This document shows, in pieces, positions 29,246-36,694 of a DNA stretch of 64,000 nucleotides. The notes under the pieces are model-generated. The model was given only the letters and a program-made list of their open reading frames with translations. It was not told the origin of the DNA and searched no databases. The DNA is from Sinomonas sp. P10A9 (GTDB lineage Bacteria; Actinomycetota; Actinomycetes; Actinomycetales; Micrococcaceae). Each line of letters begins with the position of its first letter. Position 1 is the first letter of the stretch. Location: positions 2,046,001 to 2,110,000 of the forward strand of contig NZ_CP163302.1 in the NCBI RefSeq assembly GCF_041022165.1. The letters are read 5' to 3'. Both the position numbers and the translations under genes were made by a program.

Positions 29246-29431
29246 TCAGTACTGCTTCTTCGCGAGCTCTTTGATCCACTCGGGGGTTTCGCGGTCAAGC
29301 CGCTTGTCGATGGTGACCTGGAGCCGTGCTGCTGCTGCCTGCACTCGCAGCTCTCCGCGCGGGACTCGGACGACCCTCTTAGATGCCGCCTGCTGCTTTC
29401 CCGGGCTGTGCGCCGGCGTCGTGGTGCTCAT
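29246..29431 (-). CDS. Small basic protein overlapping the upstream gene
   Basis: A 61-residue protein starting at ATG 29431 (MSTTTPAHSPGK) after GGGAGAGG. It is rich in Arg/Lys (SKRVVRVPRGELRVQAAAARLQ) and ends ETPEWIKELAKKQY. It overlaps the last 53 bases of the membrane-protein gene in another frame, which suggests translational coupling. No family is recognised. A real gene is likely from the start signals and amphipathic pattern, but evidence is limited. Confidence 0.5.
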   Translation of the reverse strand: MSTTTPAHSPGKQQAASKRVVRVPRGELRVQAAAARLQVTIDKRLDRETPEWIKELAKKQY

Positions 29432-29825
29432 CGGCTTCCGCCTCTCCCTCTGAATCTCCATTGTCGATGACCTCCAGTTCAGCGTCCAGCCTGCCTTGTG
29501 CCGCCCGCAGTGGCAGTCGGTTGGCTGTCTCCAGGAGAAGGACCTCCTCGAGTGTCGGCAGGTCGCTCTCGGCGAGGACGTCGAGTACGTCGAGCGCCAG
29601 CTCACGTCGGGAAGCCGAATCTGCGTGAACGGTGTCGAAGGCCCACTGGGTCCTGCGCCACCATTCGGCCTTTCGGTCGGCGAGATCCCGCTGTCGGAGA
29701 GTCCGTATGGCGACCCGAGCGGCGATACCGGCCGCGGTCAAAGTAGCCGCGGCGATAAGGAGCGGCGCGGCGATCGGTCCCAGCACGACCAACCACTCCC
29801 ACCATTCGATCGGTGCCCTGCCCAT
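29379..29825 (-). CDS. Small membrane protein of unknown function
   Basis: A 148-residue protein with one N-terminal hydrophobic helix (WWEWLVVLGPIAAPLLIAAATL) followed by a charged helical cytoplasmic part (RQRDLADRKAEWWRRTQWAFDTVHAD) and an acidic tail. The pattern resembles single-pass proteins found in accessory regions of actinobacteria. It probably shares a transcript with the 61-residue gene that overlaps its end. No function can be assigned. Confidence 0.6.
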   Translation of the reverse strand: MGRAPIEWWEWLVVLGPIAAPLLIAAATLTAAGIAARVAIRTLRQRDLADRKAEWWRRTQWAFDTVHADSASRRELALDVLDVLAESDLPTLEEVLLLETANRLPLRAAQGRLDAELEVIDNGDSEGEAEADEHHDAGAQPGKAAGGI

Positions 29826-29907
29826 CGGTCCCCCGTCCGTCAGCGATGATCAGAACCTATTGGGCCCCTCCGACGTTTCTTGGGCGAGGCACCGTCGTCG
29901 TGCGCAC

Positions 29908-30318
29908 TCAGACCGAGATGGCGACCTTTCCGCAGGAACGTGCCCGCGACGAGGGCGCGCATCGCACCGGGCAGCTGCTCGAGCGGGTAGGTCCGGTCGA
30001 TTCAGGGCCTCAGGGTTCCAGCCTCGATGAGTCGGGCGAGGTCGCTTGCGCGCTGGGCCCGCGGCGAGCATTGTCAGGCGCCGGCGGACGAAGGAGGACA
30101 GGGCCAGAGCCTTCAGCTGCCGACGCATGCGGGTCAACCGCCCGCCGCGGAGTCGGGGAGCGGGGTGCTGCCGGCGACGAGCCCTGTTGCCAGCTGCACC
30201 GCCTGTGAGCCGACACCGCCCGACGCACCGGTGACCAAAACCGTCTGCCCTTGGGCGATGCGGGCGGCGTCGCAGGCCTGCAGGGCCACGCTGGCCCAGC
30301 ACGACGCCGTCCGCGCAT
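29908..30318 (-). pseudogene. Decayed medium-chain NAD(P)-dependent alcohol dehydrogenase
   Basis: Reading leftwards, ASVALQACDAARIAQGQTVL and TGASGGVGSQAVQLA are the nucleotide-binding part of a quinone oxidoreductase-like MDR protein. The sequence then jumps, with loss of over 100 residues, to LKALALSSFVRRRLTMLAAG in another frame. A third segment, DLARLIEAGTLRP, ends in a stop (TGA) and continues as IDRTYPLEQLPGAMRALVAG; a further frameshift precedes GKVAISV and the old stop at 29908. The N-terminal half is missing. It is clearly non-functional. The neighbouring 29826-29907 and 30319-30338 hold nothing recognisable. Confidence 0.8.
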
Positions 30319-30338
30319 TCAATCCTTCCGAGGGCCGA

Positions 30339-30344
30339 TAGGGT
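30339..30344 (+). promoter_or_regulatory. -10 box TAGGGT, leaderless promoter
   Basis: Ends 6 bases before GTG 30351 and has no Shine-Dalgarno sequence after it. Confidence 0.5.
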
Positions 30345-30350
30345 TGGGGC

Positions 30351-31673
30351 GTGGTGGTGACCAATGAGATCAATTGGCCTGGCCTCGGTGACTTCCCAGA
30401 CAGGGGCCGGCGGATTGCCGCGCTGCTGTTCGGGGCGCCCCTCTGGGTGCACCGGCGGGTCGACTCGATCAGCCTCGGTGTCGCCGGCGCCACCCGTCGC
30501 GCGATCTCCTTTGACTTCACGCTTCCCTCGGACCTTGCAGTGCCTGGGTCGGACGGCCGCGTCCTGGTGCCGCTTGCTCTGATCGAGAAGGGCGCGCTTC
30601 GCCGTGTCTCGGCTACCGGGCCCGATGACCACCCGATGCCCGTGCTCGGACGTGACGACAACACGCAGCTCGCCGTTGAGATGCTGGTCCAGATCACGAG
30701 CCCCGGGGTGCCCCGCCCCACTGAGGAGTCCGAGCAGATGCGCGACCTCATACACCGCGTCGTCGGGTTCAACCCTGCCGAGACGTCCGCGGAGACGAGG
30801 AGAGCAATCGAGGTCGAGGTCGACCGGGAGCTCATGCCCTGGAGCGGCATCGCCGACCCGGAGAGCAGGGCGGTTGTCGCCCGGATGGTGAAGGGGTTTC
30901 TGGACCAGTTCCTCCTCGTGGTCGAGGTCGACGGAGACCTCGTCGGGAAGAGGACTGTGGTCAAGTTCTCCTATGACCGCAGCCTGCCGATCCCGGATCT
31001 CGGCAACAGGGTCGGGATCATCGAGTTCGACCTCCCAGACGCGGGCCTGGCGCACAGCCAGCACGTTGAGTTCAGTGCACCTGCTGGCCTGGTCGTCCGT
31101 CGGCTCAGTGTGCAGGAGACGGCTGGCGACGAGTATGTCGCAGACCCTCGCGAGGACGTCCCCGCCAAGCCGCGGAGCACCGCCCATGTTGCGTTCGCGC
31201 CGTCGGAGAACTATTCGGGGGCGGAAGTGAGTGTCGAGCTCGTCCCGGCAGTTTCGGGTGTCTTCACCTTCACGGTCGTGGGCGTGATGGTCGTGCTCTT
31301 GTTCGCCGTGGCTGTGGCCGCGGAGAAGTTCTTCGGCGCTCCGATCCTCTCGCCCCGCTTCACTGTGCCGTCACAGGCGGTCTCGCTGCTCCTCGTAGGG
31401 CCAGCCTTGTTCCTATCATGGATGGCGCGCGCCCCCGAACACCGCGCGCTGGCAGTCATGCTGCTGCCGCTCAGGCTGATGCTCATCTCGTGTGCCGGAG
31501 TGCTGCTCACAGCTGGGATCGGCGTCGGGGTTCCGCTCGAGCCGTGGTGGTGGGACCTTCTCTGGCTCGTGGTCGTGGTCGTCGCGGTGGCGATCCTCCT
31601 CGGGCTTGTCCTGTACCTCGTGAACGCGCGGCGGATGGCCAGGTCCCTGTGGAAATGGGCCCGCTCACAGTAG
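30351..31673 (+). CDS. Multi-pass membrane protein with large soluble domain, unknown
   Basis: A 440-residue protein. The first 290 residues are soluble and beta-rich (RAISFDFTLPSDLAVPG, VGIIEFDLPDAG, SQHVEFSAPAGLVVRRLS). Four hydrophobic helices follow at about 300-320, 345-365, 370-395 and 400-425, ending in a basic tail (NARRMARSLWKWARSQ). No signal peptide or known motif is seen, so the soluble part is probably cytoplasmic. It starts with GTG at a leaderless promoter. The intact frame and codon bias support a real gene. It stands beside decayed genes in an accessory region; function unknown. Confidence 0.75.
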   Translation: MVVTNEINWPGLGDFPDRGRRIAALLFGAPLWVHRRVDSISLGVAGATRRAISFDFTLPSDLAVPGSDGRVLVPLALIEKGALRRVSATGPDDHPMPVLGRDDNTQLAVEMLVQITSPGVPRPTEESEQMRDLIHRVVGFNPAETSAETRRAIEVEVDRELMPWSGIADPESRAVVARMVKGFLDQFLLVVEVDGDLVGKRTVVKFSYDRSLPIPDLGNRVGIIEFDLPDAGLAHSQHVEFSAPAGLVVRRLSVQETAGDEYVADPREDVPAKPRSTAHVAFAPSENYSGAEVSVELVPAVSGVFTFTVVGVMVVLLFAVAVAAEKFFGAPILSPRFTVPSQAVSLLLVGPALFLSWMARAPEHRALAVMLLPLRLMLISCAGVLLTAGIGVGVPLEPWWWDLLWLVVVVVAVAILLGLVLYLVNARRMARSLWKWARSQ

Positions 31674-31676
31674 ACT
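31671..31676 (+). promoter_or_regulatory. -10 box TAGACT before the 74-residue gene
   Basis: TAGACT overlaps the end of the upstream membrane gene and lies 20 bases before ATG 31697; a GAAGGAG ribosome-binding site follows. Confidence 0.45.
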
Positions 31677-31696
31677 CGGGGCAGAAGGAGGTCGCC

Positions 31697-31921
31697 ATGG
31701 CACTGAACCGCAAGAAGATCCGCCGTCACGAATCACCGCGCCGGTCTATCTTGTCCGATGCCCGAATCGACCTCGGCGCCGGTTCGCTCATCGGTAAGAA
31801 CAGTGGATTGAGCCGTGCCCAAGCTGACAAGGGCATGCAGACGATTCTGGCCCGTATCGGCGGCATGGGCGCGCAGCCGAGTGGAACCAAGGCTTCGAGC
31901 CCCCGCGCGGCAGCATCCTGA
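31697..31921 (+). CDS. Small basic protein, unknown
   Basis: A 74-residue protein starting at ATG 31697 with a strong GAAGGAG site 7 bases before it. The sequence is Lys/Arg-rich at the N-terminus (NRKKIRRHESPRRS) and Gly/Ser-rich after (LGAGSLIGKNSGLSRAQADK). It has its own promoter and a strong terminator, so it is a compact independent unit. No family recognised; a nucleic-acid-binding role would fit the charge but is a guess. Confidence 0.65.
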   Translation: MALNRKKIRRHESPRRSILSDARIDLGAGSLIGKNSGLSRAQADKGMQTILARIGGMGAQPSGTKASSPRAAAS

Positions 31922-31946
31922 GCTGACACGGACGGGCGGAGACGCC

Positions 31947-31973
31947 AAGGGACCAGCCTGAGGCTGGTCCCTT
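31947..31973 (+). terminator. Terminator of the 74-residue gene
   Basis: Arms 31947-31958 and 31962-31973 pair over 12 bp (AAGGGACCAGCC) around TGA and end in TTTC. Confidence 0.8.
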
Positions 31974-32492
31974 TCGTGTGAGCGGCCGGGCAAGAGCAGT
32001 CAAGCAGGTGCGCAGTGCAGGCCGGTGGCGCACGACGGCGTCACTCACCGCGGTGCCCATCGTGACCTGAGCCGGGGCGGCCAGCGGCGTCCGCCGTGTC
32101 GGTGGAGGACGCGTGGCCAACAGGGCGGAGATCCTCGACGGGATCGTGGACGTGGTCCTCAGCGAAATGTGCCTGCCTGTCGCCGGGGGAGAGCGGCGCG
32201 CCGCGATCGGCAAGCGGGCGCGCTCGGCCAGGTAGGTCCTGCGGGCCCACCCTAGGCCATCCCGCTGCTCGAGTCCCGCACCTCGCCCGGCCCGGCCACG
32301 CTGTCCCAGCACGACGCCGTTCTGGCACCTTCGCCTCGGCCGGCTTCTCCACCGCACCCGGGGCGCCGGCGGGCTGGGAATGGAGCTACGGCAAGTAGCC
32401 CTCGACGGACCGGGCGGCGCCGTATCCATGGGGGGCGGCGCCGCTCTCCTCAGTTGTCCTCCACAGGTCTGGCCCGGGAGGCGGGGCCACGG
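31974..32492. other. Gene-free stretch with decayed sequence
   Basis: No frame here has a convincing start, ribosome site and conserved content. A frame from 32114 (VANRAEILDGIVDVVLSEM) stops after 40 codons. Bases 32294-32320 repeat 26 of 27 bases of 30284-30310 inside the decayed dehydrogenase, so part of this stretch may be debris of a related gene. A CACGACGGCG core occurs near 32032. Confidence 0.5.
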
Positions 32493-32498
32493 TAGAGT
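32493..32498 (+). promoter_or_regulatory. -10 box TAGAGT of the HNH gene
   Basis: Ends 7 bases before ATG 32506, a leaderless arrangement, and its last base is the first base of the LexA box. Confidence 0.55.
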
Positions 32499-32513
32499 CG
32501 AACACATGTTCGA
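32498..32513. promoter_or_regulatory. LexA (SOS) box overlapping the start codon
   Basis: TCGAACACATGTTCGA is a perfect 16-bp palindrome that fits the actinobacterial LexA consensus TCGAAC-N4-GTTCGA. It covers the transcription start and the ATG of the HNH gene. Confidence 0.85.
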
Positions 32514-33966
32514 ACTATCCGTGCTGGCGGAAGCGCCGACCGCCGTGGGAGCTCCGCAGGATGCGGACGACTTCTCACGGCTCATCGCGGATGTTCTGAT
32601 GTCTGTCGGCGGGAGCTCGCCGAGCGCCGCCGTCATCGGGACGTGGGCGACGGCGCTCGTATCCGGTGCGGAGGACGACGGTCAGCTGAGCGAGGCGGAA
32701 CTCATCGAGCGGATCGGTGCGGCGGAGCGGCTGAAGGCCGCCGCCTCGACTTATCAGGCCCGGTACAGCGTCCTTCTCGAGAAGCGGGTCCGGGAGCGGC
32801 GGGCGGCGACCGATGAGGCCCTTGCGGGCGATCGGCTCGGCGAAGGGCCGCGCGCCGTGGACCCCTCAGTCGAAGCCAGCCACGCCATCGCCCTGGCCCG
32901 CAGTGAGTCGCCGGCCCGTGGCGGCCGCCTGCTGGGGCTGGCGAAGGCACTCGTGAACGAGATGCCCCACACGCTCAACGCCCTCGCTGCGGGACGGATC
33001 AACGAATGGCGGGCGACCCTTGTCGTCCGGGAGACGGCCTGCCTCGACGTCGAGGACCGGGTGCGCGTGGACGAAGCAATGGTGGCCGCCTACGCTCGCG
33101 GGGGCGTCGGGGATCGCCAGCTCGCAGCAGAGGCTCGGGCGCATGCCCAACGGCTCGACCCCGCGGCGGCCGTGAAGCGTGCCCGGCGTGCGGTGACCGA
33201 GCGCCGCGTCTGGCTTCGGCCCGCACCGGATTCGATGGCAGTCCTGTCCTGTCTGCTGCCGGCCGCCCAAGCCGTCGCCTCATACAAGGCGCTGACCGCC
33301 AACGCGGATTCCGCTCGTGCCGCGGGGCCTGACGTGCGTGAGGATCGCACGCGCGACCAAATCATGGCGGACACCGCGGTGGAGAGGCTGACCGGGCAGG
33401 AGCACGCCGAGGATGTGGCGGTGGCGGTCCACCTCGTCATGGCGGAGAGTGCGCTGGTCCGTGGCTCCGCCGAGCCTGCCCTCCTTGAAGGATTCGGTGC
33501 CCTGCCCGCACAGGTGGGGCGCGACCTCGTGCTCTGTGCCGCGGAGCGCGCCACCCTGCGCCGCCTGTACACGGCACCCGAGACCGGGGCGCTCACTGCG
33601 ATGGACTCGAAGGCCAGGACGTTCCCCGAAGGGCTCAAGACCTTCATCGTTCTCAGGGACGCCACCTGCAGGAATCCATGGTGCAACGCACCGATCCGCC
33701 AGTACGACCACGTCATCCCCGCTGCACGGGGAGGCCCCACGAACGAAGCCAACGGCCAGGGACTGTGCGAACGCTGCAACCAGGTCAAGGAAGCGCCCGG
33801 GTGGAGCCATGGGACCACCCCTGCCACCCGGCACACCGTCACGGTGACTACACCGACCGGCCATCGCTATAGTTCGACCGCGCCGCCGCTACCTGGAACC
33901 CGGCAGATCGTCGGCCACCGAGTGGGGTTCCCAGGTGGCCGAATGGTCTTCCACACGGCAGCCTGA
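32506..33966 (+). CDS. 13E12/DUF222 HNH endonuclease-like protein, SOS-controlled
   Basis: A 486-residue protein with the DUF222 helical region over about 330 residues and a C-terminal HNH module near 385-435: TCRNPWCNAPIRQYDHVIPAARGG...NEANGQGLCERCNQVK. Two Cys pairs and the His of YDHV fit a zinc-bound HNH nuclease. The family is multicopy in actinobacteria (13E12 REP proteins of mycobacteria). ATG 32506 lies inside a LexA box just after a -10 box, so the gene should be silent until DNA damage. A strong hairpin at 34017-34055 ends it. Its natural target is unknown. Confidence 0.92.
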   Translation: MFELSVLAEAPTAVGAPQDADDFSRLIADVLMSVGGSSPSAAVIGTWATALVSGAEDDGQLSEAELIERIGAAERLKAAASTYQARYSVLLEKRVRERRAATDEALAGDRLGEGPRAVDPSVEASHAIALARSESPARGGRLLGLAKALVNEMPHTLNALAAGRINEWRATLVVRETACLDVEDRVRVDEAMVAAYARGGVGDRQLAAEARAHAQRLDPAAAVKRARRAVTERRVWLRPAPDSMAVLSCLLPAAQAVASYKALTANADSARAAGPDVREDRTRDQIMADTAVERLTGQEHAEDVAVAVHLVMAESALVRGSAEPALLEGFGALPAQVGRDLVLCAAERATLRRLYTAPETGALTAMDSKARTFPEGLKTFIVLRDATCRNPWCNAPIRQYDHVIPAARGGPTNEANGQGLCERCNQVKEAPGWSHGTTPATRHTVTVTTPTGHRYSSTAPPLPGTRQIVGHRVGFPGGRMVFHTAA

Positions 33967-34016
33967 GCAGGCGTGCTTGCCTTCGTTCGGCTGCGGATCG
34001 CGGCTATCCACCGGCG

Positions 34017-34055
34017 AGAGCCGCCGTGCATGCCATCGGCATGCGCGGCGGCTCT
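34017..34055. terminator. Bidirectional terminator after the HNH gene
   Basis: Arms 34017-34034 and 34038-34055 pair over 18 positions (one G-U) around ATC, between convergent genes ending at 33966 and 34072. Confidence 0.8.
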
Positions 34056-34071
34056 GTGCCCAGACGAAGGA

Positions 34072-34827
34072 CTACTGGGCGATATACCCGCCGTCGACGA
34101 CTACCTCGGAACCGTTCATGAACGAGGACTCATCGGAGGCCAGGAAGAGCACCACCGCGGATACCTCCTCGGGCTGGCCCGCCCGGTCGAGGATGGTCGT
34201 GCCGAGGAGCGCCTTCGTGCCCTCGGCGTCGGCAAGGATGTCGTTGGTCATCGCGGTCGCAATCACGCCCGGGTGGACGGAGTTCACACGGATCCCGAAC
34301 TCCTTGAAATCCACGGCAGCCGCCTTCGTCAGGGTGCGTACCGCGCCCTTCGACGCCTCGTATGCGGCAGCGTTCGGGGCACCAATGATCCCGTACATCG
34401 ATGAGATGTTGATGATCGACGGCGCCGTCGACCGCTCCATCGCCGGAAGCACAGCCTTGCACCCCAGATAGGTGCCCTTGGCGTTGACAGCGAAGATCCG
34501 ATCCCACACCTCCTCCTCAGTGTCCTGGAGAGAAGTGAAGGCGAGGATGCCGGCGTTGTTCACCAGCACGTCAATGCGGCCGTACTCCTCCGTGGCGTGG
34601 CCGACCACCGACTCCCAGTCCTTCGCTTTCGAGACGTCGTGCTCCACGAAAGTCGCTGTCCCGCCTTCGCCCTCGATGAGGTCCACCGTCTCGCGGCCTC
34701 CCGCGGCGTCGACATCTGTGACGACGACGCGGGCCCCCTCGCTGGCCAGGAGGCGCGCGTGGGCGCGGCCCATGCCTGCCGCCCCGCCGGTTACCACCGC
34801 AATCTTGCCTTCAACACGCTTGGTCAT
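34072..34827 (-). CDS. SDR oxidoreductase
   Basis: A 251-residue classical SDR starting at ATG 34827 after GGAAGGGA. Motifs: VTGGAAGMGRAHARLL, NNAGILAF, Ser in NISSMYGIIGAPN, Tyr-x3-Lys in AAYEASKGAV, and VVDGGYIAQ at the end. The pattern resembles 3-alpha(20-beta)-hydroxysteroid dehydrogenases and glucose dehydrogenases, but substrate is open. A palindromic operator lies 90 bases upstream. It follows an alcohol dehydrogenase gene on the same strand, which may act in the same pathway. Confidence 0.92.
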   Translation of the reverse strand: MTKRVEGKIAVVTGGAAGMGRAHARLLASEGARVVVTDVDAAGGRETVDLIEGEGGTATFVEHDVSKAKDWESVVGHATEEYGRIDVLVNNAGILAFTSLQDTEEEVWDRIFAVNAKGTYLGCKAVLPAMERSTAPSIINISSMYGIIGAPNAAAYEASKGAVRTLTKAAAVDFKEFGIRVNSVHPGVIATAMTNDILADAEGTKALLGTTILDRAGQPEEVSAVVLFLASDESSFMNGSEVVVDGGYIAQ

Positions 34828-34914
34828 CTTTGTCCCTTCCCTGCATCCTGGCTTATCAAGCGACGGCGGCGACGTGTGTGCGCCGGTCGCTGCGTTCACC
34901 GTAGGCATGTGGTC

Positions 34915-34942
34915 TGGAACACAGATGTTCCACTCTGGAACA
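34915..34942. promoter_or_regulatory. Operator: TGGAACA-N4-TGTTCCA plus third half-site
   Basis: A perfect 7-bp inverted repeat (34915-34921 / 34926-34932) is followed 3 bases later by another TGGAACA (34936-34942). It lies upstream of the SDR gene (start 34827). No regulator gene is adjacent. Confidence 0.6.
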
Positions 34943-35025
34943 CGCGGCTCTGGCGTCTGGACGGCCCAGATCCACCGCATGGGGCGTGGGTCTGGGCCGT
35001 CGTGCGTTGCAGGGATGGCCGGGGT

Positions 35026-35979
35026 CTACTCGTACATCGCGATGAATCGACCGATCACTCCACCGGCGCGCAGCTTGTCAATGGCGCCCGGAATGTCCGC
35101 GTGAGTGATGAGGTTCATCGGCGGGTTCAGCTTGCCGGTCTTCATGAGCTCGTAGATGCCCGCGAGGTCCTCGCGCGTGCCGGACTTGGAGCCCTTGAGC
35201 GTGAGCTGGTTGATGATGAGGGGGTAGGTGTTGATGGTGGCCTCGAGCCGACCCATGCCGACCTGCACGAAGGTGCCGAACTCGGCGAGCGTCTCGATGG
35301 CCGCGCTCGTAGTCGTTCCGAAGCCCGCGTAGTCGACGATGAGCTGGAGGCCCTTGTCCTTGAACGCGTCGATGGAGTCGGCGACCCCGGCGAGGCCGAT
35401 CTCGTCGGCGAGCTTGCGCGTCTCGGGGTTGATCTCGGCGCCGTACACTTCAGCGCCGGCCAGTGCGGCACAGCGTGCACCAATGTAGCCGAGACCGCCA
35501 AGCCCGATCACGCCGACCTTCATGCCCGCCTTGGCGCCGCCGACGGCCATGATGGCGTGGTACGCCGTGAGACCGGCGTCGGTCGCCATCGCGCCCAAGT
35601 CGAAGGCCACCTCATCGGGAAGCCTGACCAGATTGTCGGCGGTCGCCACGAGTTTCGGCGCGAACCCACCGTCCCACTTGCCGTAGCCGAGGGCGTCGCC
35701 GTCGCTCATCACGGGTGCGAGCCCGACGCGGTCGCCTACATGCCACTCGTCCATGCCGTCGCCGACCTCGGCGATCACGCCGGCATTTTCGTGGCCCATT
35801 GTCCGCGGGAGCTCGTGGAAGAGCGGCATCCAGCCCGCATCGTCAAGCGCGGTCACATCCGAATGGCACACCCCTGCGGCCTTGACCTCGACAACGACCT
35901 GCCCCGGGCCAGCGTGCGGCTCGGGGACCTCGTTGAGTTCCAGTGGCTTGTTTGTACCGTTGAACTGCCATGCCTTCAT
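35026..35979 (-). CDS. Zinc-dependent alcohol dehydrogenase, ADH-A-like
   Basis: A 317-residue medium-chain dehydrogenase starting at ATG 35979 after GAGGAG. Catalytic zinc ligands are Cys38 (GVCHSD), His63 (GHENAG) and Asp134 (TDAGLTAYHAI), the last as in Rhodococcus ADH-A. VIGLGGLGYIGARCAALAGAEVYG binds NAD. The structural-zinc Cys loop is absent: LAPVMSDGDALGYGKWDGG replaces it, which explains the short length (usual 340-350). It probably interconverts secondary alcohols and ketones. It is followed by an SDR gene 198 bases downstream. Confidence 0.9.
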   Translation of the reverse strand: MKAWQFNGTNKPLELNEVPEPHAGPGQVVVEVKAAGVCHSDVTALDDAGWMPLFHELPRTMGHENAGVIAEVGDGMDEWHVGDRVGLAPVMSDGDALGYGKWDGGFAPKLVATADNLVRLPDEVAFDLGAMATDAGLTAYHAIMAVGGAKAGMKVGVIGLGGLGYIGARCAALAGAEVYGAEINPETRKLADEIGLAGVADSIDAFKDKGLQLIVDYAGFGTTTSAAIETLAEFGTFVQVGMGRLEATINTYPLIINQLTLKGSKSGTREDLAGIYELMKTGKLNPPMNLITHADIPGAIDKLRAGGVIGRFIAMYE

Positions 35980-36068
35980 GGTGACTCTCCTCTCGGTGAC
36001 ACTTCCGACTCTATGCGCACCCGGGGCGACTCCACCGAGGCCTATCGGCCCGAGTTCCCACCCACGCA

Positions 36069-36108
36069 CGACGGCGCGCCTCGCCATGTGTGGTGAGGCG
36101 CGCCGTCG
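36069..36108 (-). terminator. Terminator with CACGACGGCG palindrome
   Basis: Arms 36069-36082 and 36095-36108 pair perfectly over 14 bp, 33 bases after the stop of the small secreted-protein gene. Confidence 0.7.
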
Positions 36109-36140
36109 TCGTGGGGCACCCGCGGAGCGGTGCGCCGCGG

Positions 36141-36410
36141 TCAGTGCACAGACTGCTGGAAGCATGCGACGTCGTACTGGGACATCGCGTTGTAGTGCTG
36201 CCCGCCGATACCGCCGGCCGGATTGGCCGGACTTGGCTCGTTGAACGGTGAACCTGGGCTGCTTGCCGCGTTGCCAGGCGTGGTCAGCCCAAGGTTCTGG
36301 CACGACTGGCTCGGGGGGCCCGGAGTTCCGGTGCTGTCAGCCAGCGCGGGTCCGGCGGCGGCCGCGCACAGCATCAAGGCAGCACCCAGAGAATACAGAA
36401 GGCGTTTCAT
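36141..36410 (-). CDS. Small secreted protein, unknown
   Basis: An 89-residue protein starting at ATG 36410 after GAGGAGG. Residues 1-24 are a Sec signal peptide (KRLLYSLGAALMLCAAAAGPALA). The mature 65 residues are Pro/Gly/Ser/Asn-rich with two Cys (SQSCQNLG and YDVACFQQS) that could form one disulfide. The ending SQYDVACF is shared by many small exported actinobacterial proteins (from memory). Function unknown. It has its own terminator. Confidence 0.8.
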   Translation of the reverse strand: MKRLLYSLGAALMLCAAAAGPALADSTGTPGPPSQSCQNLGLTTPGNAASSPGSPFNEPSPANPAGGIGGQHYNAMSQYDVACFQQSVH

Positions 36411-36505
36411 TGGCTTGTTCCTCCTCAACGGCGGAGGCGTCGGGGTGGCGTCCCCACGCTGTAGAAGACGCTCAGAGGACCGCGGCGGTTCACTCCGGAA
36501 ACGAC

Positions 36506-36535
36506 GATTGCCCCGGTCCCAAGACCGGGGCAATC
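36506..36535 (-). terminator. Original tRNA-Leu terminator, cut off by the IS
   Basis: Arms 36506-36518 and 36523-36535 pair over 13 bp with the CCCCGGTC/GACCGGGG core found in the terminator of the second tRNA-Leu. Removing the IS and one target copy would put it 3 bases after the first tRNA-Leu. Confidence 0.75.
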
Positions 36536-36537
36536 AG

Positions 36538-36553
36538 ATCGTGCGCGGAGGGG
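36538..36553. repeat. Target-site duplication of the IS, left copy
   Basis: ATCGTGCGCGGAGGGG, identical to 37924-37939 where it includes the 3' end of the tRNA-Leu gene. Confidence 0.8.
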
Positions 36554-36694
36554 TGTGTGAGTTCAGGACATCGTTCCCGCATGAGTCGGGACATCGTTCA
36601 CGGGTGATCGTTCACCGGTGAGTCGGGACATGCTTCACCGGCCGCGGGGTGAGTCGCGGCATCGTTCCCGCTCCGGTGGGCCCGAGCATGGGCC

